Shown piece by piece: positions 43,314 through 54,252 of a DNA stretch of 64,000 nt (position 1 is the first letter of the stretch; every line of letters starts with the position of its first letter). This DNA comes from Alphaproteobacteria bacterium (GTDB taxonomy: Bacteria > Pseudomonadota > Alphaproteobacteria > Caulobacterales > Maricaulaceae), in contig WGOD01000002.1 of NCBI GenBank assembly GCA_016124205.1, positions 1 to 64,000 of the forward strand, in the 5' to 3' direction. The notes beneath the pieces are model-generated. The model was not told where the DNA came from, did not search any database, and saw only the letters and a program-made list of their open reading frames with translations. Position numbers and translations under genes: made by a program.

Positions 43314-45122
43314 ATGGCCTATCTTCAACCCCTTCTCGCCGGATCCTGCGCGGCCGCTGCGATTGTGGCCGGCATTGCCGTTTTCGATCCGTTTGAACAA
43401 GCCGATACGCCGGCCGCGATCAGTGTGACGGAGCCACACGACATATCAGTCGATGACGTTGCCGCCGGTATAGTCGGTGAACAGTCGGGCCCGCCGGGCC
43501 GCATCCCGGAAGATAGCGTCGCGGATGTGATCGAGGCCTCCTTCGCGGGAAGCGAGCCCATCACGCGGAATGATCGTACTGACGCGCCACTCGAAATTGC
43601 CCTTCGTGAAGCCTACGCAAAACGGATTTACGATCCGGTCTGGACGGAAGACGGAGCGCGGGACCTTCTGGCACGGCTTGAACTCTGCCGCCGGTCCGGG
43701 ATTGGCATCCAAACTGGCCTGATCGAGCGTGTGGAGTCCTCGATTGCCGCTCTTTATGGATCACCGCAGGACCGTGCCTCCGCTGATCTTTATCTGTCGC
43801 GGGTTTTCCTTTCGCTTGCCGACCGCGAGCGCAATGGGCTCGACGCCGAAGGTAATCTTCTGCCGCCCGATGTGACCGCGGTCGATCCCGAGCCGCTCGA
43901 CGTGCAGCTGGCCTATGCCGGCGAGGGCGATTTCGACTACTCCCGGCTCAGCCCGCGTCACCCAGAATTTGGCGCCCTGCTTGATGCCCGGACGACCTAC
44001 GCCGCCTATGTCGCCGATGGCGACTTCACCCTGGTTCCGGCGCCCGTGGACGACGTCGTCGAAGTCGGCGACAGCGATCCGGCGATTGCCGTCCTGCGAG
44101 ACCGTCTCGCTGAGGAAGGGTTCGAGATCGCTGCTGACCTCGAGGCCGAACAGGAGGCAGGCGCCGAGCTCGACGATGCCAAGGCGAATCCGGAAGTACC
44201 GCCTGAAAACAGGATGACCGAGGCTGTCTCGGACGCTTTGACCGAGTTCCAGCGTCATAACGGGCTGGAGACGGACGGCATTCTGGGTCCGAACACGCTC
44301 GCCGCTCTGAATGTCTCGGCGGCGGAGAAGGTGCGCCGCATTGATGCCAATATCGAACGTTGGAGGCAGGCGCCGCCCAACTTCGGACCGAACCATATTC
44401 GGGTGAATATCCCGGCTTATGAGGCCCGCGCCTATGAGAACGGGCGTGAGGCGCTGTCTATGCGTGTGATCGTCGGCCAGAATGGCTGGCAAACGCCGGT
44501 CTTCGCCGAGACCGTTGAATACGTCATCGCCAATCCGCGCTGGTATGTGCCGGAATCGATTCTCGGCAACGAACAGCTCGGCCGCATCCGGACCGATCCC
44601 GACTACATCGCCCGCAATGGCTTCTACGTGCTCGACCGGCATACCGGCGAGCGCGTTCCGGATGACACGGTCGACTGGGACCGGCCCGGGGTGGAAAACG
44701 ATTACCGCCTCGTCCAGACCGCCGGCAGCGGGAATGCGCTGGGGACGGTGAAAATCATGTTCCCCAACCAATATTCGGTCTACCTGCACGATACTCCGGC
44801 GGATTCGCTGTTCGAGCGGTCATACCGCGCGTTGTCGCACGGCTGCGTACGTCTCGAACGCCCGCACGAAATGGCGCGCTGGGTTCTGCGAACCGGCGGA
44901 TCGGGCGACCGGATCAGCGATATCGACACCGCCTGGAACACCGGCGTGAACACGCGCTTCGACCTCGCCGAGCCCATCCCCGTTTATCTCGTCTATTTCA
45001 CCGTGGAAGTAGACGATGATGGCGACGCCGTTTTCCATCAGGACATTTATGATCGCGATCAGTCCATCCTTCAGGCCCTCGCCGGAAACGAGATGGGCGT
45101 CGTAGGCTCCCAGGGGGCGTAG
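43314..45122 (+). CDS. L,D-transpeptidase (YcbB/LdtD-like)
   Basis: A 602-residue cell-wall enzyme. An N-terminal membrane segment (about 5-25) precedes an N-terminal YcbB-type domain. A peptidoglycan-binding motif follows: TEFQRHNGLETDGILGPNTL (about 310-330). The YkuD catalytic domain (about 365-530) holds the HDTPADSLF and SHGCVRL motifs with catalytic C511. It makes 3-3 crosslinks in peptidoglycan. The next gene, a peptidase, begins 4 bases after its stop, so the pair is an operon. A GGAGGCG site precedes the start. Confidence 0.93.
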   Translation: MAYLQPLLAGSCAAAAIVAGIAVFDPFEQADTPAAISVTEPHDISVDDVAAGIVGEQSGPPGRIPEDSVADVIEASFAGSEPITRNDRTDAPLEIALREAYAKRIYDPVWTEDGARDLLARLELCRRSGIGIQTGLIERVESSIAALYGSPQDRASADLYLSRVFLSLADRERNGLDAEGNLLPPDVTAVDPEPLDVQLAYAGEGDFDYSRLSPRHPEFGALLDARTTYAAYVADGDFTLVPAPVDDVVEVGDSDPAIAVLRDRLAEEGFEIAADLEAEQEAGAELDDAKANPEVPPENRMTEAVSDALTEFQRHNGLETDGILGPNTLAALNVSAAEKVRRIDANIERWRQAPPNFGPNHIRVNIPAYEARAYENGREALSMRVIVGQNGWQTPVFAETVEYVIANPRWYVPESILGNEQLGRIRTDPDYIARNGFYVLDRHTGERVPDDTVDWDRPGVENDYRLVQTAGSGNALGTVKIMFPNQYSVYLHDTPADSLFERSYRALSHGCVRLERPHEMARWVLRTGGSGDRISDIDTAWNTGVNTRFDLAEPIPVYLVYFTVEVDDDGDAVFHQDIYDRDQSILQALAGNEMGVVGSQGA

Positions 45123-45125
45123 ACC

Positions 45126-46196
45126 ATGAAAATTTCCCTCAGATACACGCCGGCGATGACGCTGGTGGCATCAGTCCTCATAACGACCGCGTGTGGTGAC
45201 CGCAGCGGCACCCCAGAGCAGCCGGGCGCCACACTGTCGCGCGCGTCAACCGCGCAAGCGGTGGCCGAACAAGCCGACCCTATGGTGCCCGACCGCGTCG
45301 CCCCCGCGTCAGCAACGATGGATTCGGACGATGCTGACGACGCAATCCGTTCGGCACCGGCGTTGTCGGAAGCCGCCGAAACCATCCGCGTCAATGGGAC
45401 GCCGCTGCCCTTCAGGACCTGGCATCACCTCGCCATGCCAGGCGAGACCGTGACATTCGATGCCGACGCGCCCGTGCGGCTCGAAATCGATGGGGAAGCT
45501 ATCGACGAGGCCGGGGAACGCGTCGAGTGGACCGCGCCGGGCGAAGCCGGCGCGCATGAGGTCCGGCTCGTGGATGGCACGGGCGAAGTCCGTGTGCTCT
45601 CGCTGTTCGTTCTCGAACCGTTGAATGGCCGGGAAATCGTCGAGGGGTACCGGATCGGTGAATACCCTCAGAATACACCAGAGGGTCTCATCCGCCTGAA
45701 TGAAGGCGATCTCGACCTGCCTGTCTCCCCTAGCTTCACAATCGGCCAGTTCATCTGCAAGCAGCAGCCCGGCCACTGGCCCAAATTCGTCCTCGTCACC
45801 GGGAACATGCTGCGCCGCCTCGAAGCGGTGCTCGCCGAGCTCAACGCGGACGATCTATCCGATGCGGACAGCCTATTTGTGATGAGCGGCTTCCGGACCC
45901 CTTATTACAACACGGCGATCCGCTCCGCTCGCCTGTCGCGGCACATGTATGGCGATGCGGCGGACATCTACCCGGATGTGGTCGGCAACGACTCCGTGAT
46001 GGATGACCTGAACGGCGACGGGCGGATCACCCGCGCCGATGCGGAATTCCTGTACGACTATGCCGAAGATCTGTTCGCAGCGAAAAATCTGCCGGAAGGC
46101 GGTATCGGCGCCTATGACGCCAATGCCATTCACGGTCCCTTCGTGCATATCGACGGACGCGGCACACGCGCGCGCTGGGGCCGCTTCGGCAGCTAG
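45126..46196 (+). CDS. M15-like (DUF882/YcbK-type) peptidase lipoprotein
   Basis: A 356-residue exported protein with lipobox ITTAC (about Cys 23). The middle is Pro/Ala-rich. The C-terminal part (about 200-350) has the YcbK/M15-type zinc motif SGFRTPYYN...SRHMYGDAAD and the later HIDGRG. It probably cleaves peptidoglycan peptide stems or D-amino-acid bonds. The gene is 4 bases from the L,D-transpeptidase, and the two enzymes commonly occur together in wall remodelling. Confidence 0.85.
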   Translation: MKISLRYTPAMTLVASVLITTACGDRSGTPEQPGATLSRASTAQAVAEQADPMVPDRVAPASATMDSDDADDAIRSAPALSEAAETIRVNGTPLPFRTWHHLAMPGETVTFDADAPVRLEIDGEAIDEAGERVEWTAPGEAGAHEVRLVDGTGEVRVLSLFVLEPLNGREIVEGYRIGEYPQNTPEGLIRLNEGDLDLPVSPSFTIGQFICKQQPGHWPKFVLVTGNMLRRLEAVLAELNADDLSDADSLFVMSGFRTPYYNTAIRSARLSRHMYGDAADIYPDVVGNDSVMDDLNGDGRITRADAEFLYDYAEDLFAAKNLPEGGIGAYDANAIHGPFVHIDGRGTRARWGRFGS

Positions 46197-46211
46197 ATGC
46201 AAAAATCTTGA

Positions 46212-46240
46212 CGCAACCCAGAGGTTGCGGGATTATTTTG
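46212..46240 (+). terminator. Possible terminator of the Ldt-peptidase operon
   Basis: CGCAACC (46212-46218) and GGTTGCG (46223-46229) form a perfect 7-bp stem with a CAGA loop, followed by a T-rich GGATTATTTT. The T-run is not contiguous, so confidence is modest. Confidence 0.4.
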
Positions 46241-46269
46241 CGCTATCGAAACAAGCTGCAGTGTGTCCG

Positions 46270-46485
46270 ATGTCCGGAACGGATGTGTCGCATGCGGAAA
46301 TCAATTGTCCGAAATGCGCAATGAAGAACTCGATCACCGTCAATGCGGTCAGCCGGAACGCCCGGATCAGCTGCTCCCGTTGCGGGAACGATCTTGGTTC
46401 CTGGACAAGCCTCGGGCCGCAACCGGGCGGCCGTCATTCCACGTCCGCCCGTATCATCTGGTCACGTGATCGCAAGAAGGACTAG
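46270..46485 (+). CDS. Small zinc-ribbon protein
   Basis: A 71-residue protein with CPKC (13-16) and CSRC (35-38), a four-cysteine zinc ribbon. The rest is Ser/Arg/Gly-rich. No function can be assigned. It is on the same strand as the transpeptidase operon after a possible terminator, and a competing frame (46263-46469) exists. The paired Cys spacing favours this frame. Confidence 0.5.
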   Translation: MSGTDVSHAEINCPKCAMKNSITVNAVSRNARISCSRCGNDLGSWTSLGPQPGGRHSTSARIIWSRDRKKD

Positions 46486-46488
46486 GGA

Positions 46489-46812
46489 TCAGCCCTCGGC
46501 CTGGACCTGCTGGCGCGCCGTGGCGAGCAGATCGTCCATCTGCTTGCGGATCAGGTGTTCGGACATGTCGACGCCCTTGGCATCGAGATCGCCCTTCACC
46601 TTGCGGTAGACGTCTTCGTGGCCGGCCTCTTCGAAATCGGCCTTCACGACTTCCTTGGCGTAGTTCGCGGCGGCCTCGCCCTCGATCCCCATCAGTTCCG
46701 CGGCCCACAGGCCAAGGAGCTTGTTCCGGCGTGCGACGGCCTTGAACTCCAGCGCCTGATCATGCGCGTACTTGTTCTCAAAGGCTTTTTCGCGATCATC
46801 CATCGAGGTCAT
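46489..46812 (-). CDS. DUF1476 protein (F1-ATPase zeta inhibitor family)
   Basis: A 107-residue four-helix protein matching DUF1476. The N-terminal signature DDREKAFENKYAHDQ is complete. In Paracoccus this family is the zeta subunit that inhibits F1FO-ATPase. Family membership is seen by sequence; the role here is inferred. It is divergent from purC. Confidence 0.9.
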   Translation of the reverse strand: MTSMDDREKAFENKYAHDQALEFKAVARRNKLLGLWAAELMGIEGEAAANYAKEVVKADFEEAGHEDVYRKVKGDLDAKGVDMSEHLIRKQMDDLLATARQQVQAEG

Positions 46813-47003
46813 TCGGGCGTCTCCGCATTACGCTGTCCTGAGGGCTTTCGTTAGCTTGGCAAACCCACTAAATCAATCGCGCAAAGCGCCTGTTGTTGTG
46901 CGCGTTGCGGCCCGCCGGGCGCGGGTCTAGTTTCGACATCCGACACGCGGCCCGCGATCCGATTCGGGGCCGCGTTCGCGCTTTTCGGGCAGGGAGCGCA
47001 CCC

Positions 47004-47762
47004 ATGAGCCGCCGCAAGAAAATCTATGAGGGCAAGGCCAAGATCCTTTACGAGGGTCCCGAGCCGGGCACGCTCGTCCAGTATTTCAAGGATGATGCGA
47101 CCGCCTTCAACAACAAGAAAAAAGCCACGCTGGAGGGCAAGGGCGTCCTCAACAACCGGATCAGCGAATTCATCATGCTGAATCTGGGCCGGATCGGCGT
47201 GCCGACCCACTTCATCCGCCGGCTGAACATGCGCGAACAACTGGTGCGCGAAGTCGAGATCATCCCGCTGGAAGTGATCTGCCGGAATGTGGCCGCAGGC
47301 TCGATCAGCCAGCGCCTCGGCATCACCGAGGGCGATGCCCTGCCCCGGTCGATTGTCGAGTTCTGTTACAAGAACGACTCCCTCGGCGACCCGCTTGTGG
47401 CCGAGGAACACATCACGGCGTTCAACTGGGCCTCGACCCAGGAAATCGACGACATCATCTCGCTGACCCTGCGCGTGAACGACTTCCTGTCGGGCATGTT
47501 CGCCGCGGTCGGCATCCGCCTGATCGATTTCAAGCTGGAATTCGGCCGCCTCTATGAAGGCGACATGGTGCGCACGGTGCTGGCCGACGAGATTAGCCCG
47601 GACAGCTGCCGCCTGTGGGACATCGAAACCAACGAGAAGATGGACAAGGACCGCTTCCGCCGCGACCTCGGCAATGTGACCGAGGCCTACGCGGAAGTCG
47701 CCCGCCGTCTGGGAATCATGAAAGAGGCGCCCCGCGCCGCCAATGACGAGGCCTGGAAGTGA
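47004..47762 (+). CDS. purC: Phosphoribosylaminoimidazole-succinocarboxamide synthase
   Basis: A 252-residue SAICAR synthetase, step 7 of purine synthesis. It begins [20 protein letters not shown] and has [17 protein letters not shown] and the ATP-binding DFKLEFGR. Its stop overlaps the GTG start of purS (GTGA). The start at 47004 follows AGGGAG. Confidence 0.95.
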   Translation: MSRRKKIYEGKAKILYEGPEPGTLVQYFKDDATAFNNKKKATLEGKGVLNNRISEFIMLNLGRIGVPTHFIRRLNMREQLVREVEIIPLEVICRNVAAGSISQRLGITEGDALPRSIVEFCYKNDSLGDPLVAEEHITAFNWASTQEIDDIISLTLRVNDFLSGMFAAVGIRLIDFKLEFGRLYEGDMVRTVLADEISPDSCRLWDIETNEKMDKDRFRRDLGNVTEAYAEVARRLGIMKEAPRAANDEAWK

Positions 47763-47998
47763 AAGCCCGCATCCACGTATTCCTGAAGCCCGGTGTTCTC
47801 GATCCGCAGGGTGCTGCCGTTGCAGGCGCGCTCAAGACGATGGGCTATTCCGAAGTCACCGAAGCGCGTCAGGGCAAGCTGATCGAGCTGGAACTGACCG
47901 GCGACGACAAGGCCGAAGCCGAGGCCCGCGTGAGGGAGATGTGCGACAAGCTGCTCGCCAATCCGGTGATCGAGAATTTCACCGTCGAGATCGAGTAA
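47759..47998 (+). CDS. purS: Phosphoribosylformylglycinamidine synthase subunit PurS
   Basis: A 79-residue small subunit that helps transfer ammonia between PurQ and PurL. It has the family start [20 protein letters not shown] start overlaps the purC stop by 4 bases, and purQ follows 7 bases later. Confidence 0.93.
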   Translation: MKARIHVFLKPGVLDPQGAAVAGALKTMGYSEVTEARQGKLIELELTGDDKAEAEARVREMCDKLLANPVIENFTVEIE

Positions 47999-48005
47999 GC
48001 CCGCC

Positions 48006-48668
48006 ATGAAATCCGCCGTTATCGTCTTCCCCGGTTCGAACTGTGACCGCGACGCGCACGACGCGATCGAGCGCGTGACGGGCCATGCCCCCGCCATGGT
48101 CTGGCATCAGGAATCAGAGCTGCCTGACGGCACCGAATTCGTGATGGTGCCCGGCGGGTTTTCCTATGGCGACTATTTGCGCTGCGGCGCGATGGCGTCC
48201 CGCTCGGCGATCATTCCCGCGCTGCGCGCGCATGCCGAACGCGGCGCGCCGATCCTTGGGGTCTGCAACGGTTTTCAGGTTCTGACAGAGACCGGTCTTC
48301 TGCCGGGTGCGCTGATGCGCAATGCGGGGCTGACCTTCATCTGCGAGAAGGCACCGCTGACGATCGAGAACGGCAACACGCAGTTCACCAGCGCCTATGG
48401 CGGCCAGCGCGAAGTCGTCTTCCCGATCGCGCATCATGACGGCAATTACTTCGCCGATGCCGCGACGCTCGACCGGCTCGAGGGCGAAGGCCAGGTCGTG
48501 TTCCGCTATGCGAACAATCCGAACGGTTCGGCCCGCGACATTGCCGGAATCACCAATGCGCGCGGCACGATCATGGGCATGATGCCCCACCCCGAACGCG
48601 CCGTTGACGCCGACCATGGCGGCACGGACGGGCTCGGCGTATTCGAAAGCCTCCTCGGAAGCGCCTGA
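48006..48668 (+). CDS. purQ: Phosphoribosylformylglycinamidine synthase subunit PurQ (glutaminase)
   Basis: A 220-residue class I glutaminase that feeds ammonia to PurL. The nucleophile is the Cys in GVCNGFQVL, with the His-Glu pair in MPHPERA. The N-terminal [13 protein letters not shown] is family-typical. It is co-transcribed with purS. The synthetase purL is separated from it by a small exported-protein gene. Confidence 0.95.
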   Translation: MKSAVIVFPGSNCDRDAHDAIERVTGHAPAMVWHQESELPDGTEFVMVPGGFSYGDYLRCGAMASRSAIIPALRAHAERGAPILGVCNGFQVLTETGLLPGALMRNAGLTFICEKAPLTIENGNTQFTSAYGGQREVVFPIAHHDGNYFADAATLDRLEGEGQVVFRYANNPNGSARDIAGITNARGTIMGMMPHPERAVDADHGGTDGLGVFESLLGSA

Positions 48669-48721
48669 TTTTCCGGAAATCCCCCGTTCCGGTGATTGCC
48701 GGACCGCGCGGCTTGTGGAAA

Positions 48722-48744
48722 CCTGTCACTCTCGCAGTGACAGG
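48722..48744 (+). promoter_or_regulatory. Hairpin just upstream of the small exported-protein gene
   Basis: CCTGTCACT (48722-48730) pairs perfectly with AGTGACAGG (48736-48744) around a 5-base loop. The stem ends at the start of the GGGGAAG ribosome site for the gene at 48755. It might act as a translational control hairpin or mRNA end; no T-run follows, so it is not a terminator. Confidence 0.4.
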
Positions 48745-48754
48745 GGAAGTAACC

Positions 48755-49123
48755 ATGAGAACGTTTGTTGCCATCGCGGTGGCGGCCACCGCGGCCGTGA
48801 TGACCGCAGCGCCCTCCTATGCCGCAGGCTGGGAAATTCGCGGCCTGCTGAACTCCACCAGCACGGCCGATTGCATCAGCCGCGCCTACCGGATTCTGAA
48901 CAACTATTCGCGGGTCTATTCGGTCGGTGAACTGCAACGCGGTTCGATCGGCGTCTATGCCTACCAGACCGATCACCCGGAGCGGGACGTGACGATCCAG
49001 TGCACCGCCGTCGATACCGGCGGTCAGGCGCTGCTTATCGTGCACGACACGCGCAATGATACCGATATCGCGGCCACCGCCGAGCGCATCGTCCAGTACT
49101 GGGATGCCAACGCCGGCAAATAG
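48755..49123 (+). CDS. Small exported protein of unknown function between purQ and purL
   Basis: A 122-residue protein with a clear signal peptide (MRTFVAIAVAATAAVMTAAP, cleavage near SYA). The mature part is about 98 residues with two Cys (ADCISR and IQCTAV) that could form a disulfide. No family is recognised. It interrupts the purS-purQ-purL order, which is usually continuous, and has its own hairpin-flanked ribosome site. Confidence 0.6.
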   Translation: MRTFVAIAVAATAAVMTAAPSYAAGWEIRGLLNSTSTADCISRAYRILNNYSRVYSVGELQRGSIGVYAYQTDHPERDVTIQCTAVDTGGQALLIVHDTRNDTDIAATAERIVQYWDANAGK

Positions 49124-49220
49124 GCCGAACGCCTGACAGGCAGGTGACGGAGGCTTTGCGTGCGGGGTCCGGGACGGCTAGAAGGCGGAAACGCCGAAGC
49201 CCCAGCCGGACACGTCTGAT

Positions 49221-51425
<2,205 letters not shown>

Positions 51426-51439
51426 CCATCACAGGACGA

Positions 51440-51509
51440 TCTGCCCTGGATTTATTCCGGGGCCCACCATCGGTGCGAACAGGTCTCTGACACCATGTCC
51501 CGGCACAAG
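51440..51509 (+). repeat. 70-bp direct repeat, family C, copy 1
   Basis: It begins TCTGCCCTGGATTTATTCCG and ends GTCCCGGCACAAG. It is identical to copy 2 (52283-52352) at 59 of 70 positions, with no length change. The copies flank the orphan gene 51526-52236 in the same orientation. Confidence 0.85.
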
Positions 51510-51525
51510 CAGTTGAACGCTCCGG

Positions 51526-52236
51526 CTATTCGGAGCCGGATTCTTCGGTTTGCGGTGGATTCCAAACCCAGATTCGTCCGGGTTCGTAGTTTTCGGCGGC
51601 GGCGGCACTGGCGCGAATGACGGCCATCAACCCGTCGGTGTTCCCGACCTCACACCTTGGCTGTGGTAGGTAGATTCCGATTGTTTGGCCGATTGGCTGC
51701 TCGTGGAACTCCACATCGGTATGTTCAGGGCAAACAATCCTGAGAGGCCTTAGTTCAAGCCAATCCTGCGAACGCTGAAAGAGATAGTAGCTTGTTCCGC
51801 GCAGTTCGATGATTGCGACGATGCCAGGTTGACCGGTGTCGACTTCATGGAAGTCGATGACGAATGCTGGACCCCAAACGCGATAAGGATCGCCATCAAC
51901 GTCGCGGAAAATCAAACGGAAGCTCGGGTGAAACATCCCGTTCATCGTCCAATCGATCTGCTCGACGACGCACTCCGGTTCGCAATCCACCGAGTTTTCT
52001 CTGATCTCCCAATGTGAGATCGGAATGCCGGACGTCGCACCAAAGGATTGATCATCGGCAAAAGCGCTCGGATAGAGTTCGACCCGTTGCTCGCCGAACA
52101 GATCGAAGCTCTCCACCGCAGGAAAATCACTTCTCAGCGAGCCAGCAAATCGCGGTTCTGCTGCGTCTTGTTGCTGCGCGTGCGTCGGTTGTACGAGAAA
52201 AAACAGCAATAGTGCTGCGTGGACGATGAAACGCAT
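51526..52236 (-). CDS. Orphan exported protein flanked by direct repeats
   Basis: A 236-residue protein with signal peptide (ending QPTHA, about residue 20). The mature part has a few Cys (CEPEC, VCPE, RCEVG) and an acidic C-terminus (EESGSE). No domain is recognised. Its GC looks lower than that of surrounding genes. It lies between two 70-bp direct repeats in the accessory stretch after purL. Function unknown. Confidence 0.6.
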   Translation of the reverse strand: MRFIVHAALLLFFLVQPTHAQQQDAAEPRFAGSLRSDFPAVESFDLFGEQRVELYPSAFADDQSFGATSGIPISHWEIRENSVDCEPECVVEQIDWTMNGMFHPSFRLIFRDVDGDPYRVWGPAFVIDFHEVDTGQPGIVAIIELRGTSYYLFQRSQDWLELRPLRIVCPEHTDVEFHEQPIGQTIGIYLPQPRCEVGNTDGLMAVIRASAAAAENYEPGRIWVWNPPQTEESGSE

Positions 52237-52282
52237 CGAACGCCTCCTGACACACAGGATAGATTCAATCGGTCCATTACGT

Positions 52283-52352
52283 CTGCCCCGAATTTGTTCC
52301 GGGGCTCACCGTCGGAGAGAACAGGTCTCTGACGGTAGGTCCCGGCACAAGG
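52283..52352 (+). repeat. 70-bp direct repeat, family C, copy 2
   Basis: Copy 2 matches 51440-51509 at 59 of 70 positions. Internally CCGTCGGAGA-gaacagg-TCTCTGACGG is nearly palindromic. The left end CCGGGGCTCACC and right end GGTAGGTCCCGG extend the symmetry. This suggests a structured, possibly mobilised short element. Confidence 0.85.
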
Positions 52353-52374
52353 CCGGGACAGCGTCATTTGTGTC

Positions 52375-53340
52375 CTACTGCCCCATTCCCGGCTTGGTCG
52401 GGCGGGCAGAGCGCGCAGCGTCGCGATCCTCGCGGACGGCGTCCAGTTCGCTGTCGAACAGGCGCACAGCGTTCAGCACGGTCTGGGTCGCACCGAGGAA
52501 GAAGTCGAGCGTCATTACCTCGTACTCATCGGTCGGCTGGTGATAATACTGATGGAAATCAACGCCGTAGTAGATGAAGGGGATGCCCGCGCGGTGGAAG
52601 GGACCGTGGTCGGACGAATAGGTCCAGTCGCCATGCTCACCCCATTCCGGTGAATCATAGCCCTGGATGATGTGAACCGGATCAGCGACCGCGGCGCGGT
52701 CCACGCGCTCGCGCAGGAAGGGATAGTGGAAGGCACCGGCCGCCGGCAGCTCGTTCTCTTCCTGATAGCCCAGCATGTCGAAATTGATGTTGAGCGCGAG
52801 GCGGTCGAGATCGACCGGGAAGTCTTCGACCAGCGCCGCCGCGCCGCGAAGCCCGACTTCTTCGGCATCCAGTGCCGCGAAATAGATGTCGTGTTCCGGC
52901 GGATTGGCGACGAAATCGGCGGCCACGGCCAGAAGGGCCGCGACGCCGGAGGCATTGTCGTCGGCCCCGTTGCAGATCTGGCCGCCGCAATTCCCGAGAT
53001 GGTCGTAGTGCGCGGTGACGACCATCACCGTGTCGCTGTCCGCCGTTCCCTCGATATAGCCGACGAGGTTGATGCCGTCGTGGCTGGCGCCCTGACGCTG
53101 ATAGGTGAAGCCGTGCTCAAAGTCCTCGAAGGCCGGGAGGAGGCCGATCTCCTCGAACCGGCCGGAGATGTAGGCCCGAGCGCGCTCGGCGCCCTCCGTG
53201 CCAGTCCCGCGGCCGTCCATGTCGTCCGCCGACAGGATGCGCAGATCAGTCAATGCCTGATCGCGATCAATTGTCTGGGCCGCAGCGGTCGCGGACAGGA
53301 TGGCGGCGGCGGATGCCGCAACAAGAAACGTGAAACGCAT
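52375..53340 (-). CDS. Exported M28 family metallopeptidase
   Basis: A 321-residue peptidase with a signal peptide (ending TAAAQ, about 22). Zinc ligands are in AHYDHLG (His), NGADDNASG (Asp), DAEEVG (two Glu), NFDMLG (Asp) and a C-terminal His pair near HQYYHQPTDE. There is no lipobox, so it is periplasmic or secreted, unlike the lipoprotein M28 at 35934. It lies in the accessory block before bolA. Confidence 0.9.
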   Translation of the reverse strand: MRFTFLVAASAAAILSATAAAQTIDRDQALTDLRILSADDMDGRGTGTEGAERARAYISGRFEEIGLLPAFEDFEHGFTYQRQGASHDGINLVGYIEGTADSDTVMVVTAHYDHLGNCGGQICNGADDNASGVAALLAVAADFVANPPEHDIYFAALDAEEVGLRGAAALVEDFPVDLDRLALNINFDMLGYQEENELPAAGAFHYPFLRERVDRAAVADPVHIIQGYDSPEWGEHGDWTYSSDHGPFHRAGIPFIYYGVDFHQYYHQPTDEYEVMTLDFFLGATQTVLNAVRLFDSELDAVREDRDAARSARPTKPGMGQ

Positions 53341-53406
53341 CGGTATCTCCGGAAATCTTTTCGTCTTCCTAGACCCGTGAGCCTGGCAGGACCAGTGACC
53401 AATCCG

Positions 53407-53622
53407 TCATTCCGGATCATCGCGCAGGGCGAAGACTTCCTCGACGGGCAGTTTGAAATAGCGCGCGATCTTCATCGCGATCACCGTCGACGGGACGAAA
53501 CGCCCGACTTCGATTGTCGAGATGGTTTTGCGCGAGACATCGATCGCCTCTGCGAGTTCACTTTGGCTGATGCGCTTTTCGGCCCGCAAGACACGGATGC
53601 GATTGGACAGCGGCGAACTCAT
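53407..53622 (-). CDS. Helix-turn-helix regulator (XRE type)
   Basis: A 71-residue single HTH domain of the XRE family: RIRVLRAEKRISQSELAEAI and VSRKTISTIEVG are the two helices, ending FALRDDPE. It overlaps the upstream membrane-protein gene by 4 bases (ATGA), so the two form an operon. Such small HTH and membrane-protein pairs are common in bacteria and often autoregulated. Confidence 0.85.
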   Translation of the reverse strand: MSSPLSNRIRVLRAEKRISQSELAEAIDVSRKTISTIEVGRFVPSTVIAMKIARYFKLPVEEVFALRDDPE

Positions 53623-54074
53623 TCACTGTCTCCGCGGCCGTGCAGGAAGAACGACACCGAGAACGCAATCAGCGCAAAACCGATGACGCCATCGGCCAGC
53701 ACTTCGGCCGAAACCCGCGACAGGACGAGGCGATTGAGCATCGACAGAATTATCAGGCAGACCACAGTTGCGACAAAGGCGGTGATGCCGGCGCGCTGAA
53801 ACTGCACAGCTGTGAATCCGTCCCCTTTCCAGGCGCCTCTGGCGGCATCGCCGGCCCGTGCCTTCATCAGGTAAAAGAGCGGCAGAAAGCCGACGAGTAT
53901 CAGGACGCCTCCGACGATCTGTATCGTGTCGAACCATGCGGCGACCTCACCTTCAGTCAGGGCCTGTATGACCCCGGCAGCGTAGATAAGTCCGGCCAGA
54001 CCCGTGGCAATTGCCGTCAGGCCTGCAAGCCGGTCTGCGATGTCGGCTCGGGATTTTGGGATCAGGCGGGGCAT
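53619..54074 (-). CDS. Small membrane protein paired with an HTH regulator
   Basis: A 151-residue protein with about four membrane helices: AGLTAIATGLAGLIYAAGVI, IVGGVLILVGFLPLFYL, GITAFVATVVCLIILSM and GVIGFALIAFSVSFFL. The N-terminus is basic. No enzyme motif. The start at 54074 has AGGAG; a longer frame to 54128 is excluded by promoter-like sequence. It overlaps the HTH gene (ATGA). Function unknown, possibly a sensor or immunity-type partner. Confidence 0.8.
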   Translation of the reverse strand: MPRLIPKSRADIADRLAGLTAIATGLAGLIYAAGVIQALTEGEVAAWFDTIQIVGGVLILVGFLPLFYLMKARAGDAARGAWKGDGFTAVQFQRAGITAFVATVVCLIILSMLNRLVLSRVSAEVLADGVIGFALIAFSVSFFLHGRGDSE

Positions 54075-54089
54075 GGCAAACTCCTGTTT

Positions 54090-54128
54090 TGATACCCTTG
54101 GGTTACAATTGATACCCTGAGGTGTCAA
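54090..54128 (-). promoter_or_regulatory. Promoter with paired operator-like repeats for the HTH-membrane operon
   Basis: Two copies of TGATACCCT (plus strand, 54090-54098 and 54110-54118) are spaced 20 bases apart. TTGACA lies at 54123-54128 on the minus strand as a -35 box. The repeats lie between that box and the start, where an autoregulatory HTH protein would bind on one DNA face. Confidence 0.5.
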
Positions 54129-54252
54129 CTCGGGAGGTTTCCTTCACATCTCGGCCGCTCGAGTTTGTGTATCCGACGTCCCGCCCCTTGCCTTCCCGGG
54201 CAAATGGACAGAACTAGGAAATGCAGCACGCTGACCGTCAGGACCGTTTCTC

